Positions 11,037-21,292 of a stretch of DNA of 64,000 bases are shown here, piece by piece. How positions within the stretch are numbered: position 1 is the stretch's first letter; each line of letters begins with the position of its first letter. Made by a program: the position numbers and the translations under genes. The stretch comes from Monodelphis domestica (taxonomy: Eukaryota > Chordata > Mammalia > Didelphimorphia > Didelphidae): contig NC_077232.1 of NCBI RefSeq assembly GCF_027887165.1, forward strand, positions 8,148,960-8,212,959, in the 5' to 3' direction. The notes beneath the pieces were generated by a model. That model was given only the letters and a program-made list of their open reading frames with translations, had not been told where the DNA came from and did not search any database.

Positions 11037-12281
11037 TTACCTTTTCAGGTATTCCATGCTCTTTGTTTTTTCAATATCAAACTTTCCACAGAGCTCTGGT
11101 CTTTTCTTTGCAAAAACTTGGAAATCTTCTATTTTGTTGAATGCCCATACTTTCCCTTGGAAGTATATAGTCAGTTTTGCTGGATAGCTGATTCTTGGTT
11201 GAAGGCCCAGCTCTCTTGCCTTTCTGAAAATCATATTCCATGCCTTATGGTCATTCAGAGTGGAACTTGCAAGGTCTTGTGTGACCCTGATTGGCATTCC
11301 TTTATATCTAAATTTTTTTCTGGCTTCTTGTAAGATTTTTTCTTTTGCTTGAAAGCTTTGGAATTTGGCAATTACATTCCTGGGAGTTGTCTTTTGGGGA
11401 TTTAGTGTAGAGGGTGTTCTATGAACTCTTTCAGGGCCTGTATTGCTCTCTTGTTCTAGGATCTCTGGGCAATTTTCTTTGATTATATCTTGTATTACAA
11501 TGTCGAGTTTGCTGTTTATTTCTGGCTTTTCTGGTAGTCCAATTATTCTTAAATTGTCTCTTCTCCCTCTATTTTCCAAGTCTGTCACCTTGTCAGTGAG
11601 ATATTTTATGTTCTCTGCTAATTTCTTGGTCTTTTGGCTTTGCTTTATTAATTCTTGCTCATTGTCTTCGAGTTGCCTGATTCTGACTTTTAAAGCCTGG
11701 TTTTCCTTTTCACTTTGGTCAAACTGGTTTTGTAGATGCGTGAATTTCTTTTGCATTATTTCCCACTTTTCCTCCCAGAAGGCTTCCATCTTTTTGATCC
11801 TTTCCGATTCAAATTCTTCATGGATTTGTGGAGAGTTTCCATTTCCTTTGGAAGGTTTTAGAGCATTTGCTTGTGTTTCCTCTTCTATCTCCTCTGTATT
11901 TTGTATTTTTGCTCCATAAAATGTGTCCAAAGTCGCCCCTTCTTCTTGTTTTTCTTGGAGTTTTGAGGATTTTCTGTGAAGTTTGCCATCTCTATCTGAG
12001 TGGGGAGGTCTAGCTTTTCTTATCTCTGTCTGGTGTTCAGAGGTTTTAGCCCTAGGCAAATTGTCCATTCTCCTCAGCTGTTCTGTCTTCCCGGGGAGGC
12101 CAGGAATTGCTGGTGTTTCTGTGTTACTGCCCTCCTCAGTTCCCTCCCGATGCTTCTTCGTTGCCTTACTTCCACTCTCTGAGCCTGACTTGGCACTCTC
12201 CACGAGGTGTTTTAATGCCTTTGCCGGCCAGAAGAGCCTGCACTCTGAGGGGGGAGGGGCCGCAGCTTCCCAGAGCTCCAA
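11037..12281 (-). CDS. L1 ORF1 protein (RNA-binding chaperone), intact frame
   Basis: 414 codons from the first ATG; an internal ATG at codon 72 (12068) would give 343 residues, close to the 338 of human ORF1p, so the true start is uncertain. Residues 1-150 are basic and low-complexity. About 155-248 is a heptad-rich Lys/Glu coiled coil for trimerisation. A DLENRGRRDNLRIIGLPE segment (about 243-260) starts the RRM, and the C-terminal domain fills about 325-400. The product would coat L1 RNA in cytoplasmic particles. It is the only undamaged L1 frame in the window, and the partner ORF2 is dead, so any protein could act only in trans. Confidence 0.9.
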   Translation of the reverse strand: MELWEAAAPPPSECRLFWPAKALKHLVESAKSGSESGSKATKKHREGTEEGSNTETPAIPGLPGKTEQLRRMDNLPRAKTSEHQTEIRKARPPHSDRDGKLHRKSSKLQEKQEEGATLDTFYGAKIQNTEEIEEETQANALKPSKGNGNSPQIHEEFESERIKKMEAFWEEKWEIMQKKFTHLQNQFDQSEKENQALKVRIRQLEDNEQELIKQSQKTKKLAENIKYLTDKVTDLENRGRRDNLRIIGLPEKPEINSKLDIVIQDIIKENCPEILEQESNTGPERVHRTPSTLNPQKTTPRNVIAKFQSFQAKEKILQEARKKFRYKGMPIRVTQDLASSTLNDHKAWNMIFRKARELGLQPRISYPAKLTIYFQGKVWAFNKIEDFQVFAKKRPELCGKFDIEKTKSMEYLKR

Positions 12282-12770
12282 GGGCTCCTGATAGGATTAA
12301 CTTTCACTGGGTTGAACTGAGTATGCCCTGAGGCAGGGACCTTCCGTGAGCCTCGGATGGAAGGATCCAGCCAGGGGGTTACAGGCTCCCCCCGTCTCTC
12401 TCTGTTTCCCTGCTGTCTGTGTTGGATGCCCCCTCAACTGAGTCAGGTTGTTTTCAGGAAGTGGCCTTCAGAATAGCCGGCCCTGAGGCTCTGAGGTTCC
12501 CTCTGCTGCCTCGGACTCAGCACTCTGGGTTGGGGGGGATGGGTCCTGGGACCTTCCTTCTGCCTACCCCTTAGGTTCGAGTGATCTCATGTTCTGGCTT
12601 TGGGGGGGTGTACCTTTTGATCCAGGTCCAGGAGGAGGATTCCCAGGGTCTATGCTGTTGCTCATTTTGAATTTTGGTGCCCTAGGAGGATATAGTTTGA
12701 GTTCGGTAGGGAAGGGTTTCCAGAGATCTGAACTTTAGCTTTCTCTAAGCCGCCATATTGACCGGAAGTC
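12282..12770 (-). promoter_or_regulatory. L1 5' leader / internal promoter with YY1-type site
   Basis: This GC-richer block lies between the TSD and ORF1. At its outer edge, 12748-12765 reads AGCCGCCATATTGACCGG on the + strand, so the L1 sense strand begins CTTCCGGTCAATATGGCGGC. That contains a GCCGCCATNTTG YY1 core within about 25 bp of the element's 5' end, the place where human L1 also has YY1. Promoter activity is inferred. Confidence 0.75.
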
Positions 12771-12859
12771 TCTTATACGAAGTGTTTTAAGACTTTTCTT
12801 TTTACGTTTTTCCTTTAAGCCTGTACACTAGTAATTTTAAGAACCCAGCTAGCAGGGAG

Positions 12860-14226
12860 AGGTTAAGACTTCCCCCTTCAACTCTCATTAAGCTATTCTG
12901 CTAATTCCTGGAGCAAGCCAGAGTCGTGTTACACTATCAAAGCTTGAGTCCCAAAATGTCCCTTTTCATGAAATGCTTGGCAGATATGAGAGTAGAAAGA
13001 TCTTGGAAGTATAGGTTTTCCCACTAAAGACATCCAAATGCATTGTGTTGTTTAGCTCCAAAGTTTTGCTTCCATTTTTTAACATCCTGGTCATTGTAAG
13101 CTTTTTTAGATCCAAAGGATCAATGACAGACAGGTTCATAATGTAAGCTGGTGCATTTCCAGCTGCATATTTTGCTGTTCTGTCTGCATGCTAGTTCCTT
13201 TTTACTACTGGATCCTCCTATCAGAGAATGAGCTCTGCAGTGGACTACAGCCAGCTCTTTTTGTAGTTGCAGAGCTGACAATAAATCCTGAATAATATCT
13301 GCATGGGCTACCATTCTACCACTAGATGTTAAAAATCCCATTTCCAAATGGAACCAATCACATGATAAATTCCAAATGCATACCTAGAATCTGTGTACAA
13401 TTTGCACGTTTGCCTCATGCAAGCTCACAAGCATGTTTTAAAACAAATAACTCTGCAGCTTGAGTACTAAGATTTCGGCATAGTAAATCAAACCAAAATA
13501 TTTCAAATTCAGTTACTACCGCTGCACCTGTGAAACCCAGACCATTTTGCATATAAGATGACCCATCAGTAAAAAGCAGGAGATCAGGATTGTGAAGGGG
13601 CTTGTCTTTTAAATTGTGTCTTGGCTGTTCTGCTAATTGCATTACTGTTGCACAATTGTGTAATGGCTGACCATCAAATGATAGGTGAGGTAAAAGTGTT
13701 GCTGGATTTAAAACATTAAATGTTTTTAACATTATATTCTCCTTATTTAAAAGCACAACCTCAAACTTGACTATCCTCCGGTCAAAGAAAGCTTGAGTTC
13801 TGTATTTTAAAAATGCTTCCCCTTGATGAGAATGATAGACTGTGAATGGAAAAGCAAGTACCAAATCAGCAGATTTGGAGACAAGCAATGCTGTTGCAAC
13901 TACACCCCCAGACAAGGCATACTCCTTGCATCTATTGGATCTAGCTGTGCACTATAGTATGCAATAGAACAATGATTTAGTCCTAAGCTCTGTTTAAGGA
14001 CACCCAATGCAACCTCTTTATACTTGTGAACAATAAGTTGAAATGGTTTTGTGTAATCAGGAAGTCCAAGTGCTGGAGCAGACAAAATGGCTTTCTTTAA
14101 CTTCACAATGGCCTGCAAATATTCTGGTTTTAATTTTAATGGCTCAGACTCTGCATCCCTTATTAAAGCTGTAAGTGGTTTGGTAAGCTCACTGTAATCT
14201 GGGATCCAATGTCTACAGAATCCCAC
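12860..14226 (-). pseudogene. ERV RT connection, RNase H and integrase N-terminus
   Basis: Three open pieces (13900-14226, 13415-13915, 13120-13347). The first is RT thumb/connection. The second contains the RNase H LFTDGSS motif with its catalytic Asp and ends in an AAELFVLKHA-type helix. The third ends RNase H with VVHCRAH. Below 13120, several stops interrupt an integrase HHCC-like stretch; nothing of the integrase core remains. Confidence 0.78.
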
Positions 14227-14361
14227 AGCTCCTAAGATAGCCCAAAGATGCTTTTTTGTCTTAGGGGCACTGAGCTTTTGAATGTCTGCAATCCTCTTTT
14301 GGGAAATACTTCTGGACCTCTCAGACAGTATAAACCGTAAATATTCAACCCTAGGAAGACA

Positions 14362-14812
14362 TCATTTGGACTTTTGTTTTGGATATCTTATGTCCCCTCT
14401 TATACAATTCACATAGCAGATGTTTACTAACCCGTTGACACATCTTTGCTGACAATTATGCCAAAAGTAAATCATCCACAAAATGGATTTACTCTTCCTA
14501 AACTGTATGCTTTTGATGTCTTTTGTTAAAATTTGAGAAAACAGGGATGGGCTTTCATGGAATCCTTGTGGAAGACAGCTCCACAAATATTTGACCCTTG
14601 CCATGTGAATGCAAAGATTTTTTTGTGATTCTTCATTTATAGGAATTGAGAAGAAAGCAGAACATAAATCCACCACTGTAAAATACTTCTCTGTGGTTGG
14701 AATGGATGAGATTATTGTTGAAGGACTTGGCACTACAGGATGAGATTTTTAACAAGGTCATTTACAGGTCTTAAATCTTGTACAAGTTGATATTAAACTC
14801 TGCCATTTTCAT
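14362..14812 (-). pseudogene. ERV reverse transcriptase palm, frameshifted
   Basis: VVDLCSAFFSIPI carries the first catalytic Asp, and LPQGF is preserved. The FVDD catalytic motif (+ strand 14471-14482) lies in a different frame from the upstream part, so a frameshift separates them. Confidence 0.82.
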
Positions 14813-15315
14813 CTAATTTTTTTTTACAGGTAGTATTGGGGTGTTGTATTCTGAGATGCATGATATTATTATCACCTGTTGTAATAATGAATCTATGATT
14901 GGCATGATCCCCTCAATTGAATCTCTACTTAATGGATACTGTGGGATGCAAGGTGCTAGACCCTCTTTGACTCTTACTCCAACTGGGATAGCTGATTTCA
15001 GCAATCCTACATCTGTAGAACTGCCAGCCCAAAGATCTTTTGGGATATCCTCAGGGATTTGATAGATATTCCATTCTCCCTCTGCCTCCACTGAATCCAG
15101 GAACAGAACTGGAAACTGGTTTAGAAATTCCTTTGGTAATTTTGATGAGATGACTCCAGTTGGTGTACACTGGATTGTTGTGCTCTGTTTACAGAGCAGA
15201 TCCCTCCTGACTAAATTCATAGGGGAGCTAGGCATCAGGAGAAATGAGTGTTCTAAACTAAGAGATCCAAGGGAAACCATGTGGAATTCTAGTTTTGGAA
15301 CACTTGTGGCTTTCC
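14813..15315 (-). pseudogene. ERV protease end to RT N-terminus, broken
   Basis: An open run of 155 codons (14813-15280) holds the protease C-terminal part, with an altered form of the usual G-R-D-L-L motif (Val-Arg-Arg-Asp). It continues into the RT fingers with the YNTPILPVKK motif. The protease active-site end has been lost near 15315-15345. Confidence 0.8.
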
Positions 15316-15343
15316 CGACACACCCACAAGAAAGAAAGGAGGG

Positions 15344-15963
15344 TGTAATGAGTAATGATCTTTAGGCTTTAATTCTGTGAATGTAATCTTTTTGGGGTAA
15401 TAATGTGGGGGGATTAAAGTGGGGTATATGTGTGTTGACCCCATAAGTATTTGCTCTCATATTATTTCTCCTGTACTGGGGAGAGAACAATTCCATTAAT
15501 GAGGGAAATTAGAGGGAGAAGTCACAGAGAGAGGGCTGAGTGGGTGCCTCATCTTTTCTGAAGGCTGCTCTGAAGTCTTCATTTCCCAAACTGTGGCTCT
15601 GCCCAACAGCGAGGGTATGAAGACTCTCCACGGACATCCATTCCCAAGAAGGCTATAGCACCTGGCGGGAGCCATCCTTTTATATCCATTGTAGTAGACC
15701 ACTTCTACAGCCTCTTTCCCAGGCCTGCTTGTAAACTGTCAGTGTATGTTTGCTGTGCTTAATTCTCCAAAAGGTATAGAAGCCCCCAAGTTCTAATTCT
15801 TGGGAAAATCATCTAGTATAGTGATTCTCTCAGAGACTCTTCCCCCAGAGTCTGTGTGGTATGTAGAGCTGGGCTCTTTGTGGTGGCCGAATATTAAATA
15901 TTTGTCTCTTTTCCTGATTAAAGATTTGGTTTTATGACTACTTTAGTGATTCTGTATTTTTCA
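15344..15963 (+). repeat. LTR-like block, tentative
   Basis: A purine run (AAGAAAGAAAGGAGGG) precedes a TG start. The block ends in CA after a TATA-like TTTTATATCC and an ATTAAA signal. This fits an LTR of about 620 bp in + orientation, opposite to the neighbouring pol. No TSD matches, and no second copy was found in the window. Confidence 0.4.
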
Positions 15964-16084
15964 AAGTTGAAGTATGTATGAAGAAGGCAGAGAATATGGC
16001 AAGGGAAGTAAACAGGCCAAGGAAACAATTTCCACCAAGATTCCAACTATGTAAATGGAAACAACAATACCTTGTAATCATAAT

Positions 16085-16293
16085 AACTATTAATCTTTTT
16101 AAACCCTTACCTTGTCCTAGAACAGATTCTAAGTATCAGTTTCTAAGGCAAAAGAACAGTAAGGGCTAGGCGATGGGGGTTAGGGGACTTGCCCAGGATC
16201 ACACAGCTAGGATACATCTGAACCCTCGACTACCCATTTCTAGGCCTGGCACTCTATCTACTCAACATTTAAATGCTTCAACTATTAATCTTT
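16085..16293 (-). repeat. tRNA-derived SINE (family 1), with perfect 14-bp TSD
   Basis: The complement gives the family 1 body (16099-16279). It is flanked by AACTATTAATCTTT at 16085-16098 and 16280-16293, identical over 14 bp. The B box region is partly degraded. Confidence 0.93.
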
Positions 16294-16649
16294 ACAGAAA
16301 AAAAATATCAGAAAATGTGCTTCTGTCTACTTTGTCCAAATGAGGGATTGTGGGTATGAGATGTTGGATACATCATCAGATTGAGTTAACCTGTGGGTTG
16401 GTTTGCTCAACTACTTTGCCTTCCTCCATCTTTCTTTCTTTCTTCTTTTTTATGAGGATGACTGCTTGATTTGATGAGGGAGGTAAGATTAGTGGGAAAT
16501 GAGGGGAATGTAAAAAGAAAAGACAGCAATAAAGTTTTACAAATTCAGGCATCCCTGTCCCAGATTGCCCAGGGATGTTGGATAAAGGAAATTTAACTGC
16601 AGTAAGCTCAGGCCAGTGCCCATGGGCTGTTGAGTATAATTTGACCAGG
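16294..16649. other. no gene recognised upstream of the SLC22A relic
   Basis: The 140-codon minus-strand frame at 16376-16798 covers this and the SLC22A relic. It has no domain and is a shadow of the relic. Confidence 0.4.
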
Positions 16650-17070
16650 GTAGGAGGCAGTAAGTCCAAGATCTGAAAGCTGAACATTGTGTACAGGAAA
16701 GTCAGTGCTGCCAGAGGCCGAGAAGAGTCAGGATGGGGTGCTTGGAACCATTGGGCAATGGGGCACTTCCAAGTCCTACAGAATGCTCTGAAGGTCATTC
16801 TTGGGATATTTTATGTCTGTTACAATGTCCTACGGTCCTGCCCTGCAGGGGAGCCAGAGCACCATTGCTGGCTCCAGAATGAGACAAATGCTGAGTCTCC
16901 TTTCCTGGGAGATGGCAGGGATGGGGACCTCCTGAATGTTCATTTCCACAGATAAGGGTGGGGAGCCAGAGATGTGCCTCAGGTTCACTAAGCCTCAGTG
17001 GCACCTCCTGAATGCAAATGACACAAAGGAAGCAAGACTAGCCACTGAGAACTGTCTCCAGATGCCCAGG
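16650..17070 (+). pseudogene. decayed SLC22A-type first coding exon
   Basis: It aligns with 59520-59930, including the 5' leader (GGGTAGGAGGCAGT), the start region, the CATTGCTGGCTCCAGAA extracellular-loop stretch and GATGTGCCTCAGGTTCACT. The counterpart of the 59589 ATG is present (ATGGGGTGCTTGGAACC), but about 11 bp are missing right after it. A further frameshift near 16940 puts the second half in another frame. The conserved DGWVYD end and donor are absent. It is a dead duplicate of the first exon of an organic-anion-transporter-like gene. Confidence 0.85.
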
Positions 17071-17418
17071 CTTTGGGGCTTGGCATCTCCCCCTTGTGCA
17101 GACCTTTCCCCCCTTTAGAAAGGATGTTCAGTTCTTGGGACGGAAAATGCAGGAAATGGCAGTAAATCTCCCCTCTCCCACACCAGGCGGCGCTCGTGCT
17201 TCGACTTCTCCCATGTATGTCTCTTAAGCCAGGCGTCATCGAGTAGGCATCTCCTAGTGCAGGTCCCGCGCCCAGTGCTGAGGTCAAAAGCCAGGCAGGC
17301 AGCCTCTAGAGGGCAGGCTCTGACTTCCCTACCAAACACGGAAGCGCTTAATAAGTGCCCTTTATTCCTCCCTGGTAGGTGCCTGGAGTTCGAGCTCTGA
17401 AAAGGGCTTACACTAGCC

Positions 17419-17467
17419 GGGCAGGGGGCAGGGGGCAGGGGGCGGGGGGCGGGGGGCAGGGGGCAGG
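17419..17467 (+). repeat. G-run array (GGGCAGGG-type), G-quadruplex-prone
   Basis: Seven or more runs of three to six G separated by CA or C fit the G-quadruplex pattern many times over. It is probably a low-complexity expansion inside the GC-rich block. Confidence 0.85.
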
Positions 17468-17527
17468 GCCACCGCAGTGTAGGGGGAACGTACACACACA
17501 GTATAACCCCCACCGCCACCGCGACCA

Positions 17528-17588
17528 CCTTCCTCCCTTTCCTCCCTTCCCTCCCTTCCCTCCTTCCCTCCTTCCCTCCTTCCCCCCT
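17528..17588. repeat. (CCTT/CCCT)n polypyrimidine tract
   Basis: Simple pyrimidine repeat. The long Gly/Arg-rich frames over it on the minus strand are artefacts. Confidence 0.92.
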
Positions 17589-18002
17589 CCACGCCTCTCG
17601 GCGAGACTGGGGACTGTTCGGGCATTGTAACGCGAGAAGGACGCTGGTCCCCGCCCCACCCCGCACTCTTAGGTGACGACGGGTTCAGAGCACAGGACCT
17701 ACATCAGGCAGCTCATAGAGAGAACAAAAGCCACCAGAAGCTACATTCAGCCTCTACCCTACCTTACCCTACCCCACCCCGCGCGGCTGCACACTACTGG
17801 ACTCCCCACTTCTACCACCTTGTCCAACACTTCTATGCACACTAGTGCAGACTGGGAAAATGAATGGCGCATGCGCATTCATTACCAGAAGGTGTAGAGG
17901 GCGGAGACAGAAAGGTCCTCCTCTGAGCCCATTCTTTAACTGCTTGCCCTCAGGTCTGCCCACGGCTTTCCTGCTGGTCTCCCAGTAGCCATTACTGGGA
18001 CT

Positions 18003-19705
18003 ATGGAAGTTGAAGCCTTTCCCCATCGCCTCAAAGCTTGTGCCTCCCTCAATGATTTTCTCCAGTTTAACCTGCCCAGATCCTACTTGTACAGGCCTGT
18101 TTGCTGCTTGTCCTCCCCCCCCCTCCCCCTCCCCCCACTGAAAGCTCCCTGAGGGCAGGGATTGCTTCTATTTCTTTGCATCCCCAGAAGCTAGCTCAGG
18201 ACTCTGGGATTGAATTTTGTAAAAGACAAAGTCACAAAAAATTCAAGCAGGAGTTAGTGAGAGAAACGGAGAAACAAAATTTCAATTCCCTACAAGTTAC
18301 TGTTACTAGAGATGAAAATGCTTTGAAACCATTCACAGATTTGCATGACATCCCACCAAACTCAGTAAATTCTTCCAATAGCTTTATGGCACAGATACCC
18401 TTAGAAAGAACATCTAATTTGAATTCAGAAGCAGATATTTTTCATCCATCAATGACTGATTTAGATAAGACAAAATTCACTGAAAATGAAGCTGAAATTA
18501 CATTTAAAAACAATAACCCTATTCAAAGTAATGAAGGTGATATGACAGTTAAATTTGAAAAGGGGAATGGAATGGAACTCTTAGTAACTGAAAGAACAAC
18601 CAAGGATTCAAATGGCAGTCTTGAAGCCAACATTCGAAGTGGCAGAGGGGAATCTAGTCAAATAAACTTATGTGAGATAAGCAACAGCTATGATTTAAAT
18701 TCATGTTCCAATGTAGTAGAGAATATATAGAACCAGCTTCAAATGTAGCCTTCATAGGAAATGATTTGAATCAAAAATAATTAACTGATTCTAACATACA
18801 TCTGGCAGAGGGTAGCAAAGGAATAAACAGTGACTTAATACCAATACACACCTTAGCTACATAGCCAGAAACATATGTCTGTACTACTGTGGGAAAGAAT
18901 GAAGGCACATGTCCTACTGATGCAGGGGAAAATGCAGATGTACTAAACTTATTCCCAAAAGAAAATAACAACAGAGAGGGAAAGATTTCTGTCTCTACAC
19001 AGTCAAAAGGGAGTGAAGATGAACATAAACCTCAGACTGGTGATAGAGTAGTATCTATGAATATTGGTAACAGCATATCTGCAAGAAGAAGCTAAACTCA
19101 TACCATCAAGTTTACCAACTCAAAATGAAAATCTAAGGCTTAGTAATGAGAAACAACCAAAACCTGATTTGGGAAGGATAAAAGCTGGTGACATAGGCTT
19201 TGATCAACACACAAAGCCAGAGTTAGCAACATTTTATACAAGTTTACATGGCACTGAACAAAATCCAATGGATAACATAATGATTGGATTCAGTGATTCA
19301 GATTCAGATACAGAGTCAGAAGGAATACCAGAGGGTATTATAATACTAATGAATCAAGATGATTTAGAACAAATGCCTTATCAATTTTATAAGCTTTATG
19401 AAGAGTTAGACAAAGAAGGGGATGTGTGGGACACAAGTGAGAAAATTGAATACCTGAAACCAGTACAATCAAAATCTCACCAAGATTATGATGATGAGAT
19501 ATTCTTTGGGCACAGAACAAGTTGCATACAATTAGAGGAACTTTATGCAAGATTAGGGGTGGATAATGAAGATGACTTTATAGAGAAGTTGAATTACATG
19601 GCCTGTATAGATACAGATTTGGAATGGGAAGGTGAATATCAAGGAACATATTAAAGAACTGGAAGAAGAGATAGATATACAAAATTTCACATCTATTCTC
19701 TAACT
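18003..19705 (+). pseudogene. long decayed reading frame, parent unknown
   Basis: An ATG at 18003 opens a short frame starting MEVEAFPHRLKACASL, which is lost in a C-rich run (18114-18136) where an indel shifts frame. A short MIR/L2-like insert (about 18137-18195) follows. Then come open pieces 18196-18730, 18730-19095 (with stops TAA and TAG) and 19064-19654, and a last shift near 19635 gives a coiled LEEEIDIQ end. Together this is about 500 codons, rich in Asn, Ser, Glu and Asp, with an SDSDSDTESE cluster. No intron borders were seen, so a retrocopy or intronless gene is likely. I do not recognise the family, and an ERV accessory gene is not excluded. Confidence 0.5.
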
Positions 19706-20929
19706 TCAAGCAACATGACAAATACTATTCAGGCAATAAGAGTGAAACCAAGATTAGCTGAAGTTCCATAGGGTAACATACAACACAAGACCTTATGAGA
19801 ATGAAGACTAGTCTTAGGTAGAAAAGAAAATATTCCAGCAAAAGAGCAAAAGTAATTCAACAACAAGAACACTCCTATACTTGTATTTTCTTTAGTAACT
19901 TCATAACTATGACAGACACAAACACATAGAATGCTATGGAAGCATAGATTCAGATTGGATGAATTTGTTATCAAAGACTAACATCAAGTTATAGTTGAGA
20001 ACTGAAACAGGTTATCCATATCTTCTCAACCTTCATCCTAAAACAGTCTCTACTGGGGGAAGGAATAGAGGGAGGGTATACCATGAAGATATTATCTCAT
20101 AGTTTCATATACCTCACAAGAAACAACAATGTGATCATGTGATACATACAAATAACATCTGAAAAAAGTCATAGTCATGTGCAGCAACATGAATAGCCCT
20201 AGCAGAAATCAATAAGTCCCTAAGAATGAAAGCCTATGAATGAAAAGAAAGGAATACACTGCAAAAGCCAGTAAAACAGAGAAAGGAAAAAATATGCATT
20301 TAAAAGTTTAGCAGTCAAAGAAAATCTCTTCATATTCTATCTGCCTATATTAGTAGCCGAAAAGAAAGAAACAATGTTATCTCAAATGAAAACGTAACTC
20401 CACGACCAAAGGAAATACATTACATCCTAATTCTATCTCCAAGATAGAACTGAAGTAAAACATACAATAATCCTTGTGGGAAAAGTCAAACATCGAAAAG
20501 ATTAGAAAACTTCAAATACATATTCTTGACAAAATTGTAAGAACTTATGCACAATACCACTTTGCTTACACCCACCCATGAAGATGAACACAAGTAAAGC
20601 TTACTTCCATGCACGAATATGGATACATGTAATGCTTACTTCCACACATGAAGAATAACTGATGAATTCTGACAAGCATTCATGAAGAACTCAGCTTACT
20701 TCCATGCACAATGAAAATTTCAATCTTACATACATGCACATGTAAAAACCTTACACACATGCATGTTCCGGATTGTTCCATGTTGTTGCTGAATTGAAGA
20801 ACAAAGGACTACAATCAAGAGTGAGAGTGGCATGCTGACCAGATGATGAAAACAGAGTTATACAATCAACATAAAAGGACATGGAAAAACTTTGGAAGTT
20901 TGGACTTTGGATCATGAGGATATGTAGTA
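19706..20929. other. AT-rich tract without a gene; degenerate repeats
   Basis: No coding signal. At about 20597-20710 the phrase GCTTACTTCCATGCAC recurs three times at uneven spacing, an imperfect direct repeat. The tract may be the 3' UTR of the decayed frame or old repeat. Confidence 0.35.
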
Positions 20930-21292
20930 GTCTCTCGGTAACCAAGGATGACGATTGTCTTTGTGCGTTTTCATCTATGATAGATGAGTGGGCAAAAAGA
21001 TACTTGTGCGTGAAGGAGATTTAAGTGGAAAAGTCGTTGCACAGAGACAGTCCCTACTCTCTCAGCGTTGGAAGCCTGGGTCCAGTGGTATGAAAAGTTG
21101 TTACACCTGGAGACTTCCTCAGCTGCATTGGATGGCCATGTTGTCTTTTGTGCTCCAACACGCCCTAAGCACTCCACAGTGCCTTGCTGCGTCGCCATCT
21201 CAGCCGTTGAACCTTCTTGTTGGTTTCTTTCGTCTGTTCAGCCGAAGCAATCTTCACATGCTGGGTGAACAAAGCCCTGGTTTTTTTTGACT
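20930..21292. mobile_element. LINE 3' end with inverted 5' part (twin priming)
   Basis: The left part (20930-20985, TAGTAGTCTCTCGGT...) is the element's 3' end in minus orientation, as at 35384. The right part (about 21180-21280, GCCTTGCTGCGTCGCCATCT onward) is the reverse complement of 35800-35893, so it is in plus orientation. An inverted 5' segment joined to a 3' end is the signature of twin priming by a non-LTR retrotransposon. Confidence 0.72.

Larger units (their letters stand above)
6926..12784 (-). mobile_element. nearly full-length LINE-1 with 14-bp TSD
   Basis: Order on the minus strand: 5' leader from 12770, ORF1, a long inter-ORF spacer, ORF2, 3' UTR, and an A-rich tail (a T run at 6941). 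The TSD is TCTTATACAAAGTG (6926-6939) against TCTTATACGAAGTG (12771-12784), one mismatch, which fixes both ends. The insertion is inside an older L1. ORF1 is intact; ORF2 has an internal deletion, a nonsense codon and frameshifts, so the element cannot move on its own. Confidence 0.95.
12840..15330 (-). mobile_element. class I (gamma-like) ERV pol fragment
   Basis: The minus strand shows, in order, protease end, RT, RT connection, RNase H and the integrase zinc-finger region, each in separate frames broken by stops. It is the same family as the + strand fragment at 36310-38640 (shared DVGLLKSA and VVDLCSAFFSIPI motifs). No gag, no env and no assignable LTR were seen. Confidence 0.85.
17130..17990 (+). 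promoter_or_regulatory. GC/CpG-rich block with NRF1 palindrome
   Basis: It is much richer in GC and CpG than its surroundings. It contains the palindrome GCGCATGCGC at 17867-17876, the canonical NRF1 core, about 127 bp upstream of the ATG at 18003. It also holds a G-run array (17419-17467) and a polypyrimidine run (17528-17588). This looks like a CpG-island promoter, possibly of the decayed frame downstream. Activity is inferred only. Confidence 0.5.

Noticed and set aside
11118..12331. Plus-strand frames of 60-158 codons
   Set aside because: Antisense shadows of the intact L1 ORF1 and its leader.
17113..17666. Several long Gly/Arg/Pro-rich frames on both strands
   Set aside because: They result from the G-run array and the polypyrimidine tract, which leave all frames open; no domain or start context.
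20597..20760. Possible CRISPR-like or satellite array (three GCTTACTTCCATGCAC phrases)
   Set aside because: Only three uneven, diverged copies in a vertebrate genome; reported merely as degenerate repeats.
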